Source: Archilochus colubris
Lineage: Eukaryota > Chordata > Aves > Apodiformes > Trochilidae
NCBI GenBank assembly: GCA_023079485.1
Contig: CM041090.1
Span: forward strand, 2,170,001-2,234,000
Direction: 5' to 3'
Length of the DNA stretch: 64,000 nucleotides
Shown piece after piece: positions 24,275 through 37,730 of this stretch. Both the position numbers and the translations under genes were made by a program. Every line of letters starts with the position of its first letter. Positions within the stretch are counted from its first letter, which is position 1. The notes below the pieces were generated by a model, which worked only from the letters and a program-made list of their open reading frames with translations, did not search any database and had not been told where the DNA came from.

Positions 24275-24890
24275 TCATAGAATCATAGAATTAGCCGGGT
24301 TGGAAGGGACCTCAGAGATCATCTAGTCCAACCCTTGAACCACCGGAGCAGTTGCTAGACCATGGCACTGAGTGCCACATCCAGTCTTTTTTTAAATGTC
24401 TCCAGGGACGGAGAATCTACCACCTCCCCGGGCAGTCCATTCCATAGCCTAATCACCCTCTCCTGAAGAAATTCTTTCTAATATCTAACCTAAACCTCCC
24501 CTGGCACAACTTAAGACTGTGTCCTCTTGTCTTGGTGAAGGTCGTCTGTGAAAAGAGTCCAGTTCCCACCTCGCTACAGCCTCCTTTCAGGTAGTTGTAG
24601 ACAGCAATGAGGTCTCCCCTGAGCCTCCTCTTCTTCAGGCTGAACAGCCCCAGCTCTCTCAGCCTCTCCTCATGGGCCTGTGCTCGAGTCCCTTCACCAG
24701 CCTGGTTGCCCTCCTTTGACCTGTTCCAGGACCTCTACATCCTTCTTAAACTGAGGGGCCCAGAACTGGACACAGTACTCGAGGTGTGGCCTCACCAGCA
24801 CTGAGTACAGGGGAAGAATCACCTCCTTGGACCTGCTGGTGACGCTGTTTTTGATACAGGCCAGGATGCCATTGGCCTTCTTGGCCACCT
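24275..24890 (-). mobile_element. CR1 LINE 3' fragment, antisense to TTBK2
   Basis: Begins on the plus strand with the inverted octamer tail (tcatagaatcatagaatta) and ends in the ggccttcttggccacct segment, so it is a 5'-truncated CR1 in minus orientation. On the minus strand it reads [15 protein letters not shown] and [22 protein letters not shown]. More diverged than the copy at 49817. Confidence 0.93.
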
Positions 24891-25730
24891 AATGATGTCA
24901 TGTTGAGGTTTTTACTGTCTTGAAAGAATTATTTCCCTGTCTTTCCATTTGTCAGCATCCTGCATTAGATAGATTCAGAAGGGGCAATATCAAATGACTG
25001 AAATTTTATTGGAGGAGGAATGACTGTGCTGCTCCTTGAGTTTCATGGAATGTTCTGCTTTCCTATGTGACTCTTTGATTCTTCTGTTTCCAGTTGTCTG
25101 TAAAATCCAAGTATAATTCCATAAGTAGTCAGCCTAAAACAAACTGGCATAGTTTGCTAGCTGAAGGAGGGGAACTTGATCTTGGATCATGATTCTATTT
25201 CTACATAAAGTTTATCTGTTTTTTTTTTTTTTTTTCATGCTCCAAGGAATATTGTGTTAGTTATGATAATTTGGGCAAAATCAGAGTTGTATAGTTTTGA
25301 GAAAGGTGATGTTTCCAGTGGGGAAACCTGCTGAATAATTCATCGATGTGGAGAAAAATTGTGAAAGAATCACAAGATAGATCAGTGTGAAGAAAGTATT
25401 TATTGGTCTTAGGAGAGAACTGTGCCAGCTGACCCAGACAGCTCCTGTTTGAATAGGTGAGAATGAAGAAATTGATGCTGAAGCAGAAGATATTGATGCT
25501 GAAGTTGTGAGCTTCCCACAGGAAAGCAAATGCATGCAGGGAAGAAGCTCCATTGTTGACTCTCTGGCACTGGTTGTCATTTATTTATATATATACATGT
25601 GTATATATATATAAAATAATATTTTTGTGTTGGTTCCTGCAGATGAAATTACACATTATTGTTGAACCAGTGTAGAAGGTGGCTGCTGTTTATAAGTACA
25701 TGCCCTCTGTCTGCCTTTTCCTGTGTCCAT

Positions 25731-25773
25731 TGATCTCTGCTCTGAGCTGATCTCTGCTCTGAGCTGATCTCTG
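25731..25773. repeat. 17-bp tandem repeat, 2.5 copies
   Basis: tgatctctgctctgagc occurs twice exactly (25731-25747, 25748-25764), followed by a partial third copy. Confidence 0.9.
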
Positions 25774-28700
25774 ATTCAACTCACTAACTTGACACAGAAT
25801 GATTGTTAGAAGAGGGTTGGTTATATTACTTTTTTTCTGGGATAGGTCTACAACTCTTGCTAGGTCAGTCTGTCACATGCAGCTTCACCCTGCATGTCCA
25901 GCTGAGATAGAAGCTGTAACCAGGTGTTCTCTATCAGTGTGGCCTGGGTGTCTGTTGTCAGCTCAGGGAGGAGTCAAGAGAAAAAGGAATATTTTGCCCA
26001 AAAGGCTGCTTTGAGATGCTGCTGCTCTATTTGCCCTATAAATTGGAAGGAAATTTGGGCTAGATGTTAAATTCAGGCCAAACATTTCTCCCTGTTGCCT
26101 GTGTCTCTTTTATGTATTTCATTATTTTTGAGCCTAGGAAATCTCAGTCATGTGGCCACTCTTCTGTACATGTACCAGTCCAAAGACTGGTCTGAGCTTT
26201 CCTTGATGAGTCAATTTTCCCTCCCTCTGCAATCAGGGAGCAGCTGGCTTGTTGGAATTGGTAGGAAATGCATCAACCCTATTGTGAGGATCTGCATTGA
26301 CATGTAATGGGTCCCTAATTAATTTATTTTGTGGTGGTTTTTTTTTTTGTGGGCTTTTTTTTGTTGATTTGGTTTGGTTTGGGTTTTTTAATTCTGTGTT
26401 TTGGTTTTTTTTTTCCTGGAGTGAAGGATTGGGCAGAGTTTTGTTATGAATCAACTGGTCCTGAATCAGGACCCAAGACTGCTGTATGAGTAGCCCAGCA
26501 GCAGGTATTCATCATATTTGGTGTTGACATATAAAGTGCTCTTACATTCCTTGATTTGAAAGAGGCAAAAGCTGGAATCTTGGTTTCAACAGTAGTACCT
26601 GGACTTGTATACTACAGCAAATATTTATTGGCTATATAATTACTATTTGAGTTCTAAGTATTATTTAATTAAACACCAAGGTACAGGAATTTCTGTTAAA
26701 CAGAATACTGTTATTATTTTAGGGTTATTATGCTGTTGTAATTATGGTGTCATCTATTACTGTTTTTATATCCACAAAATCAGATCTCAGTCAGTCTGAA
26801 GTAAAACTTCTAGTTTTAAACATTTTACTTTTATAGATCAAGTGTTTAAACATTCAGACTATGCAGATATAGCAGGTTATAGGTTGACAATTTGATGAGG
26901 ATTACTTTGAAATTCTGAAGGATTTGGTATTGAATCTCTTTATTTACACCCAGCCAATACTTCTTGAGGCATGGAATACCAATATGTAATACTTTTTATT
27001 GTATAAGTAAGAATTAAATGAAAGACTGGAATGTTTTGTGGAAAACTTTGCTCTTGTGTTATTAAGAGTAGTTCTGAGTTGGTTTGGCAGAGAGTTAAAA
27101 TCTGTAATTGCACTGTTATATCTTCTGATGTGTAAGAAAATCATAACTTTATAAGTCTCTTGATCCCATGTTAATAATACATAAACTTGTTGATTTGTAT
27201 GTCTCATCATTATGCAATGCTTTATTTTTTCACCTGATCCCTGAAGTGTTGAAAAGTACTTTTGTGGACTTAGACAGTCCCAGCATACTAAATTTGCTTG
27301 AGATAATCATATTTTCATAATGAAATATACCTTTACAGTTAATTTTCAGAGGTAAAAACCTCATCACCTGAATTGGCCTGACTGCTTTAAGAGCCAGGGA
27401 ACTGTTGTGGTTATTGAGGCCAACTTTGTGCCTAGCACCAGCTTCCTCAGAACTTCTTGGAGTTCTGTGTGCTAACACTAGTTGAACAAAAACATATAAT
27501 TCAACAAATCATTTTGTTGTCTTTTAAGAATTGTCAGTAATGAGGAATCCACTGACATAATGAGGTGTTCTAATAGCAGAATATCTTTATTGACTAAAAT
27601 CCAAGACCTTGGAGGGCTTTGTTTTTATGTAATCTAAAGGTTCAGCCTTTCACTCGTATGATTTTGTATGTCAGAATGAAGATCTCTTATTTCCTAAACT
27701 ATAGCAACTTTTATTAGATAAGCTGAAGCAACTGAGCCTCATAATTTCAACACAATACACTGAATAAAAAAGTCAAGCCAGTCCAGCTGCACAAGTAAAG
27801 CATCAGGAGCCCAGTGGTCCCCACACCAGTGCAGGGGCTTGGTGACCTGCCCAGGAGCTGCTGCAGCTTGTGGATTCTCCTGAGCTTTGCTGGAGGCAGT
27901 TCCTGTACAGGCACAGGGTAAAACTGCTCAGAACTCTGACCTAGAGTTCCCACTCCAAAGTGTGAGAACTGGTACCTGCCTCCTAAAGGGTCAGACAGAC
28001 ACTTTGTCCAACTTCTCTTTTATCCTTACTCAGTTTCTTACTGAAAGGATGTGACATTTTTAGAACTGGTGATTTCTGAAAGGATATCTTCAAGCTCTTA
28101 TTTATGCAGCAGTTATTCACTCTATAGATGCATAAGTGGAGAAAGTTGGTATATTTCCTTTCAGCTGTATTTTGGATGTGCCAACTTCATTTGCTAAAGC
28201 AGATAGGAAAAAAATTAGGCTGTCCATTTGAACACTTCCACTAAGCACAATTAAAATATGTATTCTATTAATGGTAATTCATTTATGGTTGGTCTCCCTG
28301 GAAAAATTATTTGTGCAGTTTTATTACAAACTGTAAGCAGGGAGTTTTAATGCACTCACTTGACTCCTAGTCCCATCTTGTCCCATCTCTGCTGTCAAAT
28401 ATGATCTGTTTTCTTTCATTAACCTGTCTCTATATGGCATGTTTAGGCATCTATCAAAGAGCTATAAATTTACTTTTAAATATTCAAATATGTCACACAC
28501 TTAATACATATTCTCCATATCTTAATAATCTAAATATTCTGCATCTTTTTGTAAAAAAAAACCCAAACCTTTTTTTGAGATGTGATCACCAGAGCTGAGT
28601 GTAAAATTCTATTCCAGCAGCAATCCTACAATGAGCAGACAGAGAAGTGTCACAGGCTCTCCTACCATCTATTTGCCTGCTCATCCATAGTTTTCATAGC

Positions 28701-29419
28701 CTTAATGCTGCAGCAGATGCATTTATCAAGAGAGTCTGATTGTTAGTATCGTGTTGGGTGATGTTTTCAGTTATTCTTTGCTCCTTGATGTTTAATGTCC
28801 TCTTTTATCCAAGTTGGAACACGTGCAGTGTGATTGCACTCCATTAAATGACTGATGCAGTTTGTTCCATTCCACTTCCTGATCTCAGTATCAGCCACAA
28901 CTCAGTTTTAATCTAGTCAGATCTGTTTCAGTATAAATTCAGGAGTTGATTCTTTAGGAACTAATTGGGAAAATATGAGTTCAGTTAACTTAGAGTTATG
29001 TTTTGGGACCTAGTATTTAATATGTGATCTGTTGGCTTTCTCCTGGTTTAGTTTCTTAAAACCAGACTGTACCATGCAGTACAAACTGGGCTGTGTTACA
29101 GAAGTTTAAGTGCCTTAATGCTGTTATCTTTTTAGGCCAAACATGTAACGTGGTCCAGCTGAATGGCAGTAATTATATTCTTTTCCTTTAATATTCAAGT
29201 CTTCTATTTTGTTTGGAAGTGATACCTAGCCAGTAGCCCCTAGTTACCAAACTAATTTCTCCTTTCCAAACACAGTCTTCTGGATTATTTTTTTTTTTCC
29301 TTTTACGGAAACGATCCATCAGAATCTGTGCTGATAACTCCGAGGCCTCCTTGAAAATTCCTATTAAAATAAAAGTGAACCAAAGATCGATTCTCCACCT
29401 TCCTCCTTAGTATCCCACT

Positions 29420-29530
29420 GATGCTGAGGGAGGGGGGGGGCAGAAACTGCCCGGCCCGGCCCGGAGCTGTCCCATGGTTCTGACCGGTCCGGAGCTGTCC
29501 AAGGTGCTGACCGCCCCGGCCCATGGACGG
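29420..29530. repeat. GC-rich two-copy imperfect repeat
   Basis: A CpG-bearing patch in AT-rich intron with ccggagctgtcc twice (near 29459 and 29489), each followed by a ggt(t/g)ctgacc stretch. The unit is about 30 bases. The origin is unknown; it could be a remnant of a repeat or a small regulatory island. Confidence 0.5.
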
Positions 29531-30753
29531 GCAGTTAATTGCTGTTAATTACTGCCAAAAGGTGGCTGCCCTGAGTGTAACTTCTCGTTTGCACCATAGC
29601 ATCATATCCTGGGGTTTGCACAGAAAATCTCAAGGCAGATGCTCCCTATAGAGGAAGGAGACTCTTCCCGGAAAGTTGTCCCAGAACTGCAGCTCCTGGC
29701 TTGTTAGCAGCTCCAGCTGTGCTGAGCTTGTCATCAGGAGCAGATTCCTCGAGGTGTGAGTTATGCCAAATGCATAATGCTGTGTCAGCCTCGAGTGTTG
29801 CAGTGTGCTGAGCTGCACTAAGCAGGGAAACTGAGGCAATCACAGTGGAGCACAGTGAACTTTCAGTCTGTGTATAAAGGGTGAAACCATAAATCTGTGC
29901 AACAGTTCTCAAAAAGCACCTGCTTTGCCCTATCATCTCTGCCCTCAAGAGAATCCTATGAAACAACCTCTAAAGATCAGCATAGAAATTAACATTAATG
30001 TCTATAAACAACTTCCAGCTTATTACAGATATTTGTTTCATTTTCTCCTCCATTTCCTCACTAATCTCTCTGTTCCCTCTTCTTCCCCACACCACTCTTC
30101 TTTCTGATATACTTTAAAGATTAATGATAGCACATTTAAAAATTATTATTAGACATACCCCCACTTCTTGTAGTAATTGAATTTTACAAATACCTTACCC
30201 CATTTGGTAAGCATTAGGGCATAGTCCTTTGCATCTGTATGTGGCTACATTGCCAAACATGCTCCTGTTTTCTGTGTGTAGTTATGATGAAATGCACAGC
30301 TCCTCATTGATGCAATTATAAAGTTTGTTTTTTCTGTAAAATATCTCATAGTGTATATGTACATATATGTACATATGGATGTACATAATATATATATGAA
30401 TGCTGCACATATGCGTGCACGATATATACATAAAAAGTACATTTTGTGATATTCTTTGTTACAAAGTGTGTTAGTTTAGCAGTATTGTAGTGAATGCTAC
30501 ACTTCTGATTCCCTGCATTAATTCTCACTTTGATGCAGGTGAGCCTCAAAGTCTTGAGGCAGAGCAGAGGCTACGAAGCTTTGGTGTCCTCATTAGCAAT
30601 TATGAGGAAGCAGTAACAAGAACTGGAAGTGAAACAAGACAAAAAAGTGCCATGCTGCTGGAAGATGTCTTAAAGAGCTGAAAGCTTTCTCCTTCTCTCC
30701 TGTCTAATTCCTTTTCTTTAGGAGAAATTTTCTCTCCTTTTCTCTTACCTTTA

Positions 30754-31890
30754 GAATCATAGAATTGGCTGGGTTGGAAGGGACCTCAGAGATCATCAAG
30801 TCCAACCCTTGAACCACCGTTGCGGTTGCTAGACCATGGCACTGAGTGCCACATCCAGGCTCTTGTGAAATATCTCCAGGGATGGAGAATCCACTACTTC
30901 CCTGGGCAGCCCATTCCAATGTCTGATCACTCTTTCCGTAAAGAAATTCTTTCTAATATCTAACCTAAATTTCCCCTGGCACAACTTGAGACCCTGCCCT
31001 CTTGTCTTGTTGAAAGTCGTTTGGCAAAAGAGCCCAACCCCCCCCTGGCTCCAACCTCCTTTCAGGGAGTTGTAGAGAGTGATGAGGTCTCCCCTGAGCC
31101 TCCTCTTCTCCAGGCTGAACACCCCCAGCTCCCTCAGCCCTTCCTCACAGGACTTGTGCTGAATCCCTTCACAGCCTCCTTGCTCTTCTCTGGACCTGCT
31201 CCAGCACCTCAAGCTCCTTCCTGAACTGAGGGGCCCAGAACTGGACACAGGACTCAAGCTGTGGCCTCACCAGTGCTGAGCACAGGGGCAGAATCACTTC
31301 CTTGGATCTGCTGGCCACACTGTTCCTGAGCCAGCCCAGGATGCCATTGGCCTTCTTGGCCACCTGGGCACACTGCTGGCTCATGTTCAGCTTCCTGTCG
31401 ATCCAGATTCCCAGGTCCCTCTCTGTCTGGCTGCTCTCAGCCACTCTGTCCCCAGCCTGGAGCTCCCCATGGGGTTGTTGTGGCCAAAGTGCAGGACCCG
31501 GCACTTGACTGTGTTAAACCTCATCCCATTGGGATCATCCCAACTCTCCAGTCTCTCCAGGTCCCTCTGCAGAGCCCTCCTGCCTTCCAGCTGATCCACA
31601 CTCCCCCCAGCTTAGTGTCATCTGTGAATTTGCTGATGATGGACTCAATCCCCTCATCTAAATCATCAATGAAGATATTGAACAGCACTGGGCCCAACAC
31701 TAATCCCTGGGGGACACCACTAGTGACCGGCCGCCATTTTGATGCAGCCCCGTTCAGCACCACTCTCTGGGCCCGGCCCTCCAGCCAGTTCCTAACCCAG
31801 CACAGGGTGCCCCTGTCCAAGCTGTGGGCTGACAGCTTTTCCAGGAGGATGCTGTGGGAGACGGTGTCAAAGGCCTTGCTTTCCTGGTAA
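30754..31890 (-). mobile_element. CR1 LINE with part of the reverse transcriptase, antisense to TTBK2
   Basis: Minus-oriented CR1 of about 1.1 kb ending in the octamer tail at 30754. Its 5' end at about 31890 reaches the [16 protein letters not shown] segment of the reverse transcriptase. [23 protein letters not shown] and a catalytic box altered to FTDD (normally FADD) are visible. Frameshifts interrupt the reading frame, so it is dead. Confidence 0.94.
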
Positions 31891-34370
31891 CAGGTTTGGG
31901 TGTTTTTCTGCTTTGACGACTCCATGACTCTCACACATTAAAAAGAATACTTTCTATTTAGCTGATTGAGCTACTTCCCTTTTTTTGAGAGTATGCCTTG
32001 TGCTCCATCCAGGGGGGCTTTTTTTCCTTAAAAGTAAGATGCCTCTCACATACTTTTTTTTTTTTTTTATATTTATTTCTCAGCTTTAAAATATTTACTG
32101 AGCAATTGTTAGTAGTTATTGAACATTTGTTGCTAGCTACTGGACTGAAGCAAATTTAAATATTTTTTACACTTCAATACTGCAGCTCTCAGCTCTTAAG
32201 TAGAACTTTGGAAAATGCTCGTGAAGCTTGAATCTTCTCTTGTTCCCATCACCAACTCCCTCAGCCCAACAGTCTTTCCAGAGACAGGGTGTCCTTTTGT
32301 CAGACTTGACACCTGATAATGACCAACAAATGGATTAAAAAGCTTACTTCTGCCCTCTTTTCCCCACCACCATAGGGTGTTGTAGGGTTTTTAATATTTA
32401 ATAATGTGGTAAAAGCTTAGTTGTCTTTGTCAGCAAATTGTGTGTGATTGCTTCTCTAGCCAGCAATGCAGAAATCTTTGTAACATTCTTTCTGATATGC
32501 ACATAATGCCAGACCCAAAAGAGATGTATATATACTGAATTTAATTAGGAAAGCAACAAGTCTGAGTCCAGCAGTAAGAGCTGAGCAATAAATCCTGTTT
32601 GGTACTGCATATAATCAGTATTTGCCTCTCTAATGTGTTTCCTGTGGCAGCAGGTAACAACAGTTGGAATTTAGCTACAGTTCAGAGATTCCTTATGATG
32701 TTGTGGTGACGAATATACAGCTAAAATGATTTAGAAAAGTGAAAAGGATGTTTCGAAGTGTGTATCAAGTGGTAACAGAATCATAGGAATTTCTGTCCCC
32801 TTTTAAGTATGTTTTACATTGAAACTTATATGTGGAAAGAAGTCGTGTGTATTCCCAGATGTTTTACAGCAATTTTGGGGTTTTTTTGAATGGCTTTTTG
32901 TTCTGTGTGGCTTTTTTTTTTTTTTTTTTTTTTGTAACTTAAACACAATATTGAAGTTTCCTTAAGGTGACCTAAAGTTACTACCCATAGACATGAAAAT
33001 CCCAGCTGTTATGGCTATTTTTACCCTTCCTTTTCTTGATGCTCAGACCTTTAGCAGCAAACAGGTTTTGTTCTGTCACCTATATAAAAATCAGCCGTAT
33101 GTTTCCCTGCTGCCAGATGTAACAACCAATTTTTAAATGAAAGTTTTCTTAATATTCAAACTGTGGCATTGTTGTACTTGACTTTCAGTGAGTTCAAATT
33201 CATTCTCTGAATTTTCATTGCTAAAATCTGTCCCTGGATGCCTTCAGCTTTAGTAAGAGAAAGAGAGTTGTGCAGTTAGATATTTGTTAATGTCTTGGTT
33301 CTCTGCATCCTAGCTATAGAATTATTTCAGTTTAGTGATTAGAGGCATTTCCAAGTCTTTTCTGAAGCTAAATACAGGGAGAAATACCTATCCTTTGTCT
33401 ATCACTACCTAGGAGGACATGCTACAGTTGGGTACCAAAGTGACCTGGTAACATAACAGCAGAGATAGTGGAATTATCTTTTTAGGGTTGGCATGGATGC
33501 ACTTGCCATTACTTCTTTGGCATCTGTATGGTAAAATAATGGAAAAAAAATCTAAGTCATGTCATTGGATAAGACAGATTTGATTTTTTCACCTTACCAG
33601 TGTATTCAAGTCATCCATGATCTTTAGAGCTCTGGAAGTACATCTGCCCATGCTCACAACTACTGAATCCTGCCATGCTTTATAGTTCTAGCTCAATTCT
33701 GTTCAACCATAAGATTCCCAGCTGCCTGAGGAGTGTTCAGACCTATTTGAGAGAAATCATTGGGTATGTGAGAAGTACATGAGATGTTTAAAAAGAACAA
33801 AACCCAAAAACCTTGATTGTGATGTGATTATGATTTAACAGGGGACTGGAACTATATGGTTTTAGTGTCTTTTTGAATTAAAATTCTTTTGCAATCTTTT
33901 AACATGACTCTAAATAATTGACTTAACAGTATTTTGGTTTACCTCATGTCTCTGGGACAAAACAATTGTTAGAGTGCATTGCATAAAACAAGGCTTTTAG
34001 CCAGGCTAGAGAGGAGAAAAAAAAATTATTGACAGTACTGATATCAATACTGATAGCTAAGCTAACACATATACATGAACATATTTGTGGAGGTACTTTA
34101 TTTCTCCCACCTTGAAAAAATACCTCTGTCTCAGCAGAAGGATTTGTACTGCCACTTAATGAATTAGATCAGGGAACTGAGCTAGCTTAAAACTCATTTT
34201 TTTGGAAAGAGTTAGACTTATATATTCTTTAGTCTGGTTCACTGCATAGGCTGGAGTGTTAAGGAGAAGCTTTTGATGTGCTGGGTGAATTTACTTGGGG
34301 AAGTGCTGTGCTGGATCTGTTCCTTGGGAATAAAGATGAAGCAGCTGCAGATGGGAAGGCCAATGGGTTA

Positions 34371-35241
34371 AGGAGTGGCTGACACACCAGAAGGCTGTGC
34401 TGCCATTCAGAGAGACTTAGACAGGCTGGAGAGTTGGGCAGAGAGAAACATGATGAAATTCAACAAGGGGAAGTGTAGAGTTTTGCATTTGGGGAAGAAC
34501 AACACGATGTCCCAGTATAGGTTGGGGGCTGACCTGCTGGAGAGCAGTGTAGGTGAAAGAGACCTGGGGGTCCTGGTTGACAAGAAGATGACCATGAGCC
34601 AGCAATGTGCCCTTGTGGCCAAGAAGGCCAATGGCATCCTGGGGTGCATTAGAAAGGGTGTGGTTAGTAGGTCAAGAGAGGTTCTCCTCCCCCTCTATTC
34701 TGCATTGGTGAGGCCGCACCTGGAGTATTGTGTCCAGTTCTGGGCCCCTCAGTTCAAGAAGGACAGGGAAGTGCTTGAAAGAGTCCAGCGCAGAGCTACT
34801 AAGATGATGAAGGGAGTGGAACATCTCCCTTATGAGGAAAGGCTGAGGGAGCTGGGTCTCTTTAGTTTGGAGAAAAGGAGACTGAGGGGTGACCTCATCA
34901 GTGTTTTCAAATATGTAAGGGGTGAGTGTCAGGGAGATGGAGTTAGGCTCTTCTCAGTAGTGACCAGTGATAGGACAAGGGGTAATGGGTGTAAATTGGA
35001 GCACAGGAGGTTCAAGTTGAATATTCGGAAAAATTTTTTTCCTGTAAGGGTGACAGAGCCCTGGAACAGGCTGCCCAGGGGGGTCGTGGAGTCTCCTTCA
35101 CTGGAGACATTCAAAACCCGCCTGGACACGTTCCTATGCGAGGTGCTCTAGGTGGCCCTGCTCTGGCAGGGGGGGTTGGACTAGATGATCTTTCGAGGTC
35201 CCTTCCAACCCCAAGGATTCTATGATTCTATGATTCTATGA
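34371..35241 (+). mobile_element. Young CR1 LINE, 3' end of ORF2 intact
   Basis: Plus-oriented, 5'-truncated CR1. An uninterrupted frame at 34375-35151 encodes the last 250 or so residues of ORF2 ([20 protein letters not shown] to the stop after [13 protein letters not shown]). A short 3' UTR and three ATTCTATG units follow. It lacks the reverse transcriptase catalytic box. It differs from the overlapping part of the 49817-50919 copy at roughly 2% of positions. Confidence 0.95.
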
Positions 35242-35588
35242 AGTGGGTTAAGAGTAAAGGGAAATAAGGAAAGTGAGAAGCAGAATAGGGACATTAGGCT
35301 GGAGAAGAGCAGACTTGACTTATTCAGATAACGAATGGGTGAGATCTTGTGATAGGCTTCAGTTTGGAAGAGTTGAACATATTTTTGTACACTTGTATTG
35401 GTAGTATAGAATTAGCAAAAAATAATCGTGTGCTTCTCTAAACTTCTGGTAATATCAGTCTGTTTTGTGAATGACTGTCCAGTTCTAGAAAAGTTTTAAA
35501 AAACTACTAATCTGCTGCCAAAATTAGCATCAGAATCTCTCTGACATGACTTAAATTTGCAAGAGCATCATAAATAGTGAAAAATGTA

Positions 35589-35640
35589 AAAAGTACTTTC
35601 TAAGATGAACCTTTAAAAGTACTTTCTAAGATGAACCTTT
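35589..35640. repeat. 26-bp exact tandem duplication
   Basis: The unit starting aaaagtactttctaag is repeated exactly at 35589-35614 and 35615-35640, consistent with a recent duplication. Confidence 0.92.
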
Positions 35641-37029
35641 TTTTTTTAATTAATCAGAAGACCTAACAGTGATGTCATTTGAGTATCATGTGATGTTAAG
35701 TGGGTTTCATAACACTACATTTTAATGTTTGAAAGTCTTTTACTGTAATAGCATATCCCATTATTAGCCTAACTTTATTTCTTTAGCAGTAGGCATAATT
35801 TAAAACTTTACATTATTACCAGACAGGATTTTAGCAAAAGCAGCATTGTAAAAACGATGATATTTATGTAAAAATATAAATGTGGATGTAACCACTGAAA
35901 CATAATGAACATTAATGAGTTGTCTTCAAAACAGGGAGGTATTTAATAGCCTATGAATGGTTTGATCTCTGCTACAGTTAAAATTGCTTCAGATCCCACA
36001 CTGCTGCTGTGTGACTGCTACAAGCCATGTTTCCTTTCATCTTTATGTATGTTAACACTCTGTGGAAGATGCATGGAAACTGATTTTTGAAAGGGTTGTT
36101 ATTGTTTATTTCTAAAAATACATAATGTAATAGATTTTGATGCTTCAGCTGAGGTTTGTGTTTCTAATTTTATTGGTTGACAGGATCACAAACTTGCTCT
36201 GTGTTATGAAACCAAATTAAAAAGGAATATTCTCCTTCAACCATAAGTGGGAAAAAGATGTGTGAATATAGAAGATCACTGAAAGCAGCAGGCCTGTGCA
36301 ATAGCTGCAAGTTATTAAATTAATGTAACTTCACTGGTGATTGCAGAATGGCTTGGTGCACATTTATCAGAGGTAGGATTCAAGCTTACAGCATTAATGA
36401 TTAATATTAGATTTTAATGTGCATGTGGAAATCTGCATTTGAATGAGAAGCCTGGTGCAGGGAGCCTGAAGTAGGAAACATGCAGGTTGATGGGTAGAAT
36501 ATTACAGAGACACTGAGACTCAAGACAAAACTAAGGGACAGCATGGGGAAATAGAAGGTGAAATAATGGTACAAATTGTACTTGAAGATCCTGAGTGGGG
36601 GTTTTTTGCCTACAAAAGTTTAATTTTTTTTTCCTTCCAAAATAACTTCACAAAGTGTCAGAAAAGAGTTCCCTTGAGTTGAAATGATTTGATTTCTGTT
36701 GTCATTCTGAAAGCAGTCAGTCAGTCATCACTTTTAGGGTTGGAACTTCCTTTCAGTAACTGACAAAATATTATGCACAAAAATGTAATTAAATTCTGAT
36801 CATTTGAATTTATGGTGTTATAGGGAGCAGAATTTCTCTGTTCTGTCTTCCCAGACATAATGTAGCAATGTAAAATTCTGGAGCAGGCTAAAGGCCTGTA
36901 TTCAGCAATGGTTTTAAGTGGGTGCCTAAGGAAAAGTACAAAAATATAGATAATAGACGTTTACTTTCCTCTAGGACTTTTCCCTTGTTTGTTAAGGGAT
37001 TTCCTGAGCTGAATATGCTTAATATGGAA

Positions 37030-37730
37030 AGCCAGTGTCACTCCAGCCTTCAAAAAGGGCAGGAGGACCTAGGAAGCTACAAGCCACTCAGCCTCACCTC
37101 CATCCCTGGAAAGCTGATGGAACAGTTCAGTCTGGATGACATCTCTAAGCATGTGGAGGAAAATGTGGTTATCAGGGGTAGTCAGCATGGACTGACCAAG
37201 GGGAAATCCCCTCTACCCTGCCCCAGTGAGGCCATATCTGTAGTACTGGCTCCAGTTCTGGGCTTCCCAGTACAACAAGGACGAGGAATTACTGCCAACA
37301 GTCCCATGGGGGACTTGGAAGATGGTCAGAGGACTGGAGCATCTCTCTTGTGAGGGAAGGCTGAGACACATGGGGCTGTTTAGCTTGGAGAAGACAGAGG
37401 GGATTTTACCAATGCTTATAAATATCTAAAGGATGGGTGTCAAGAGGCCAGCTTCTTTTCAGTAGGGATAGAACAAGAGACAGTGGTCACAAACTGAGAC
37501 ACAAGAGGTTCAGCTGAACCATAGGAAGAACTTCTTTAACTGCAAGGGCAGCAGAGCACTGGAACAGGCTTCCCAGGGTGATGGTGGGGTCTTTGTCTCT
37601 GGTGGCATTCAAAACCTGCCTGGATGCCATCCTGTGCAACCCACTGTAGGTGAACCTGCTCTGGCAGGGCAGTTGGTCTGGATCATCTCCAGATGTTCAT
37701 TCCAACCCCTACCATTCTATAATCATGGTT
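37030..37730 (+). mobile_element. Old CR1 remnant with internal deletion
   Basis: Diverged plus-strand CR1. The first part matches the reverse transcriptase start (FKKG...SYKPLSLTSIPGKLMEQ...QHGLTKGKS). It then jumps near 37205 to the C-terminal part (LRHMGLFSLEKT..., NFFNCKGSRALEQASQG) and a diverged tail (ccaacccctaccattctat). The jump shows a deletion of several hundred bases. Clearly older than the other copies. Confidence 0.82.

Noticed and set aside
29646..29966. 106-codon minus-strand frame
   Set aside because: No recognisable family, and no splice sites or promoter that would support a gene.
32912..32933. T22 run as the tail of an antisense processed pseudogene
   Set aside because: No gene-like sequence was recognised on the appropriate side, so it is treated as a simple homopolymer.
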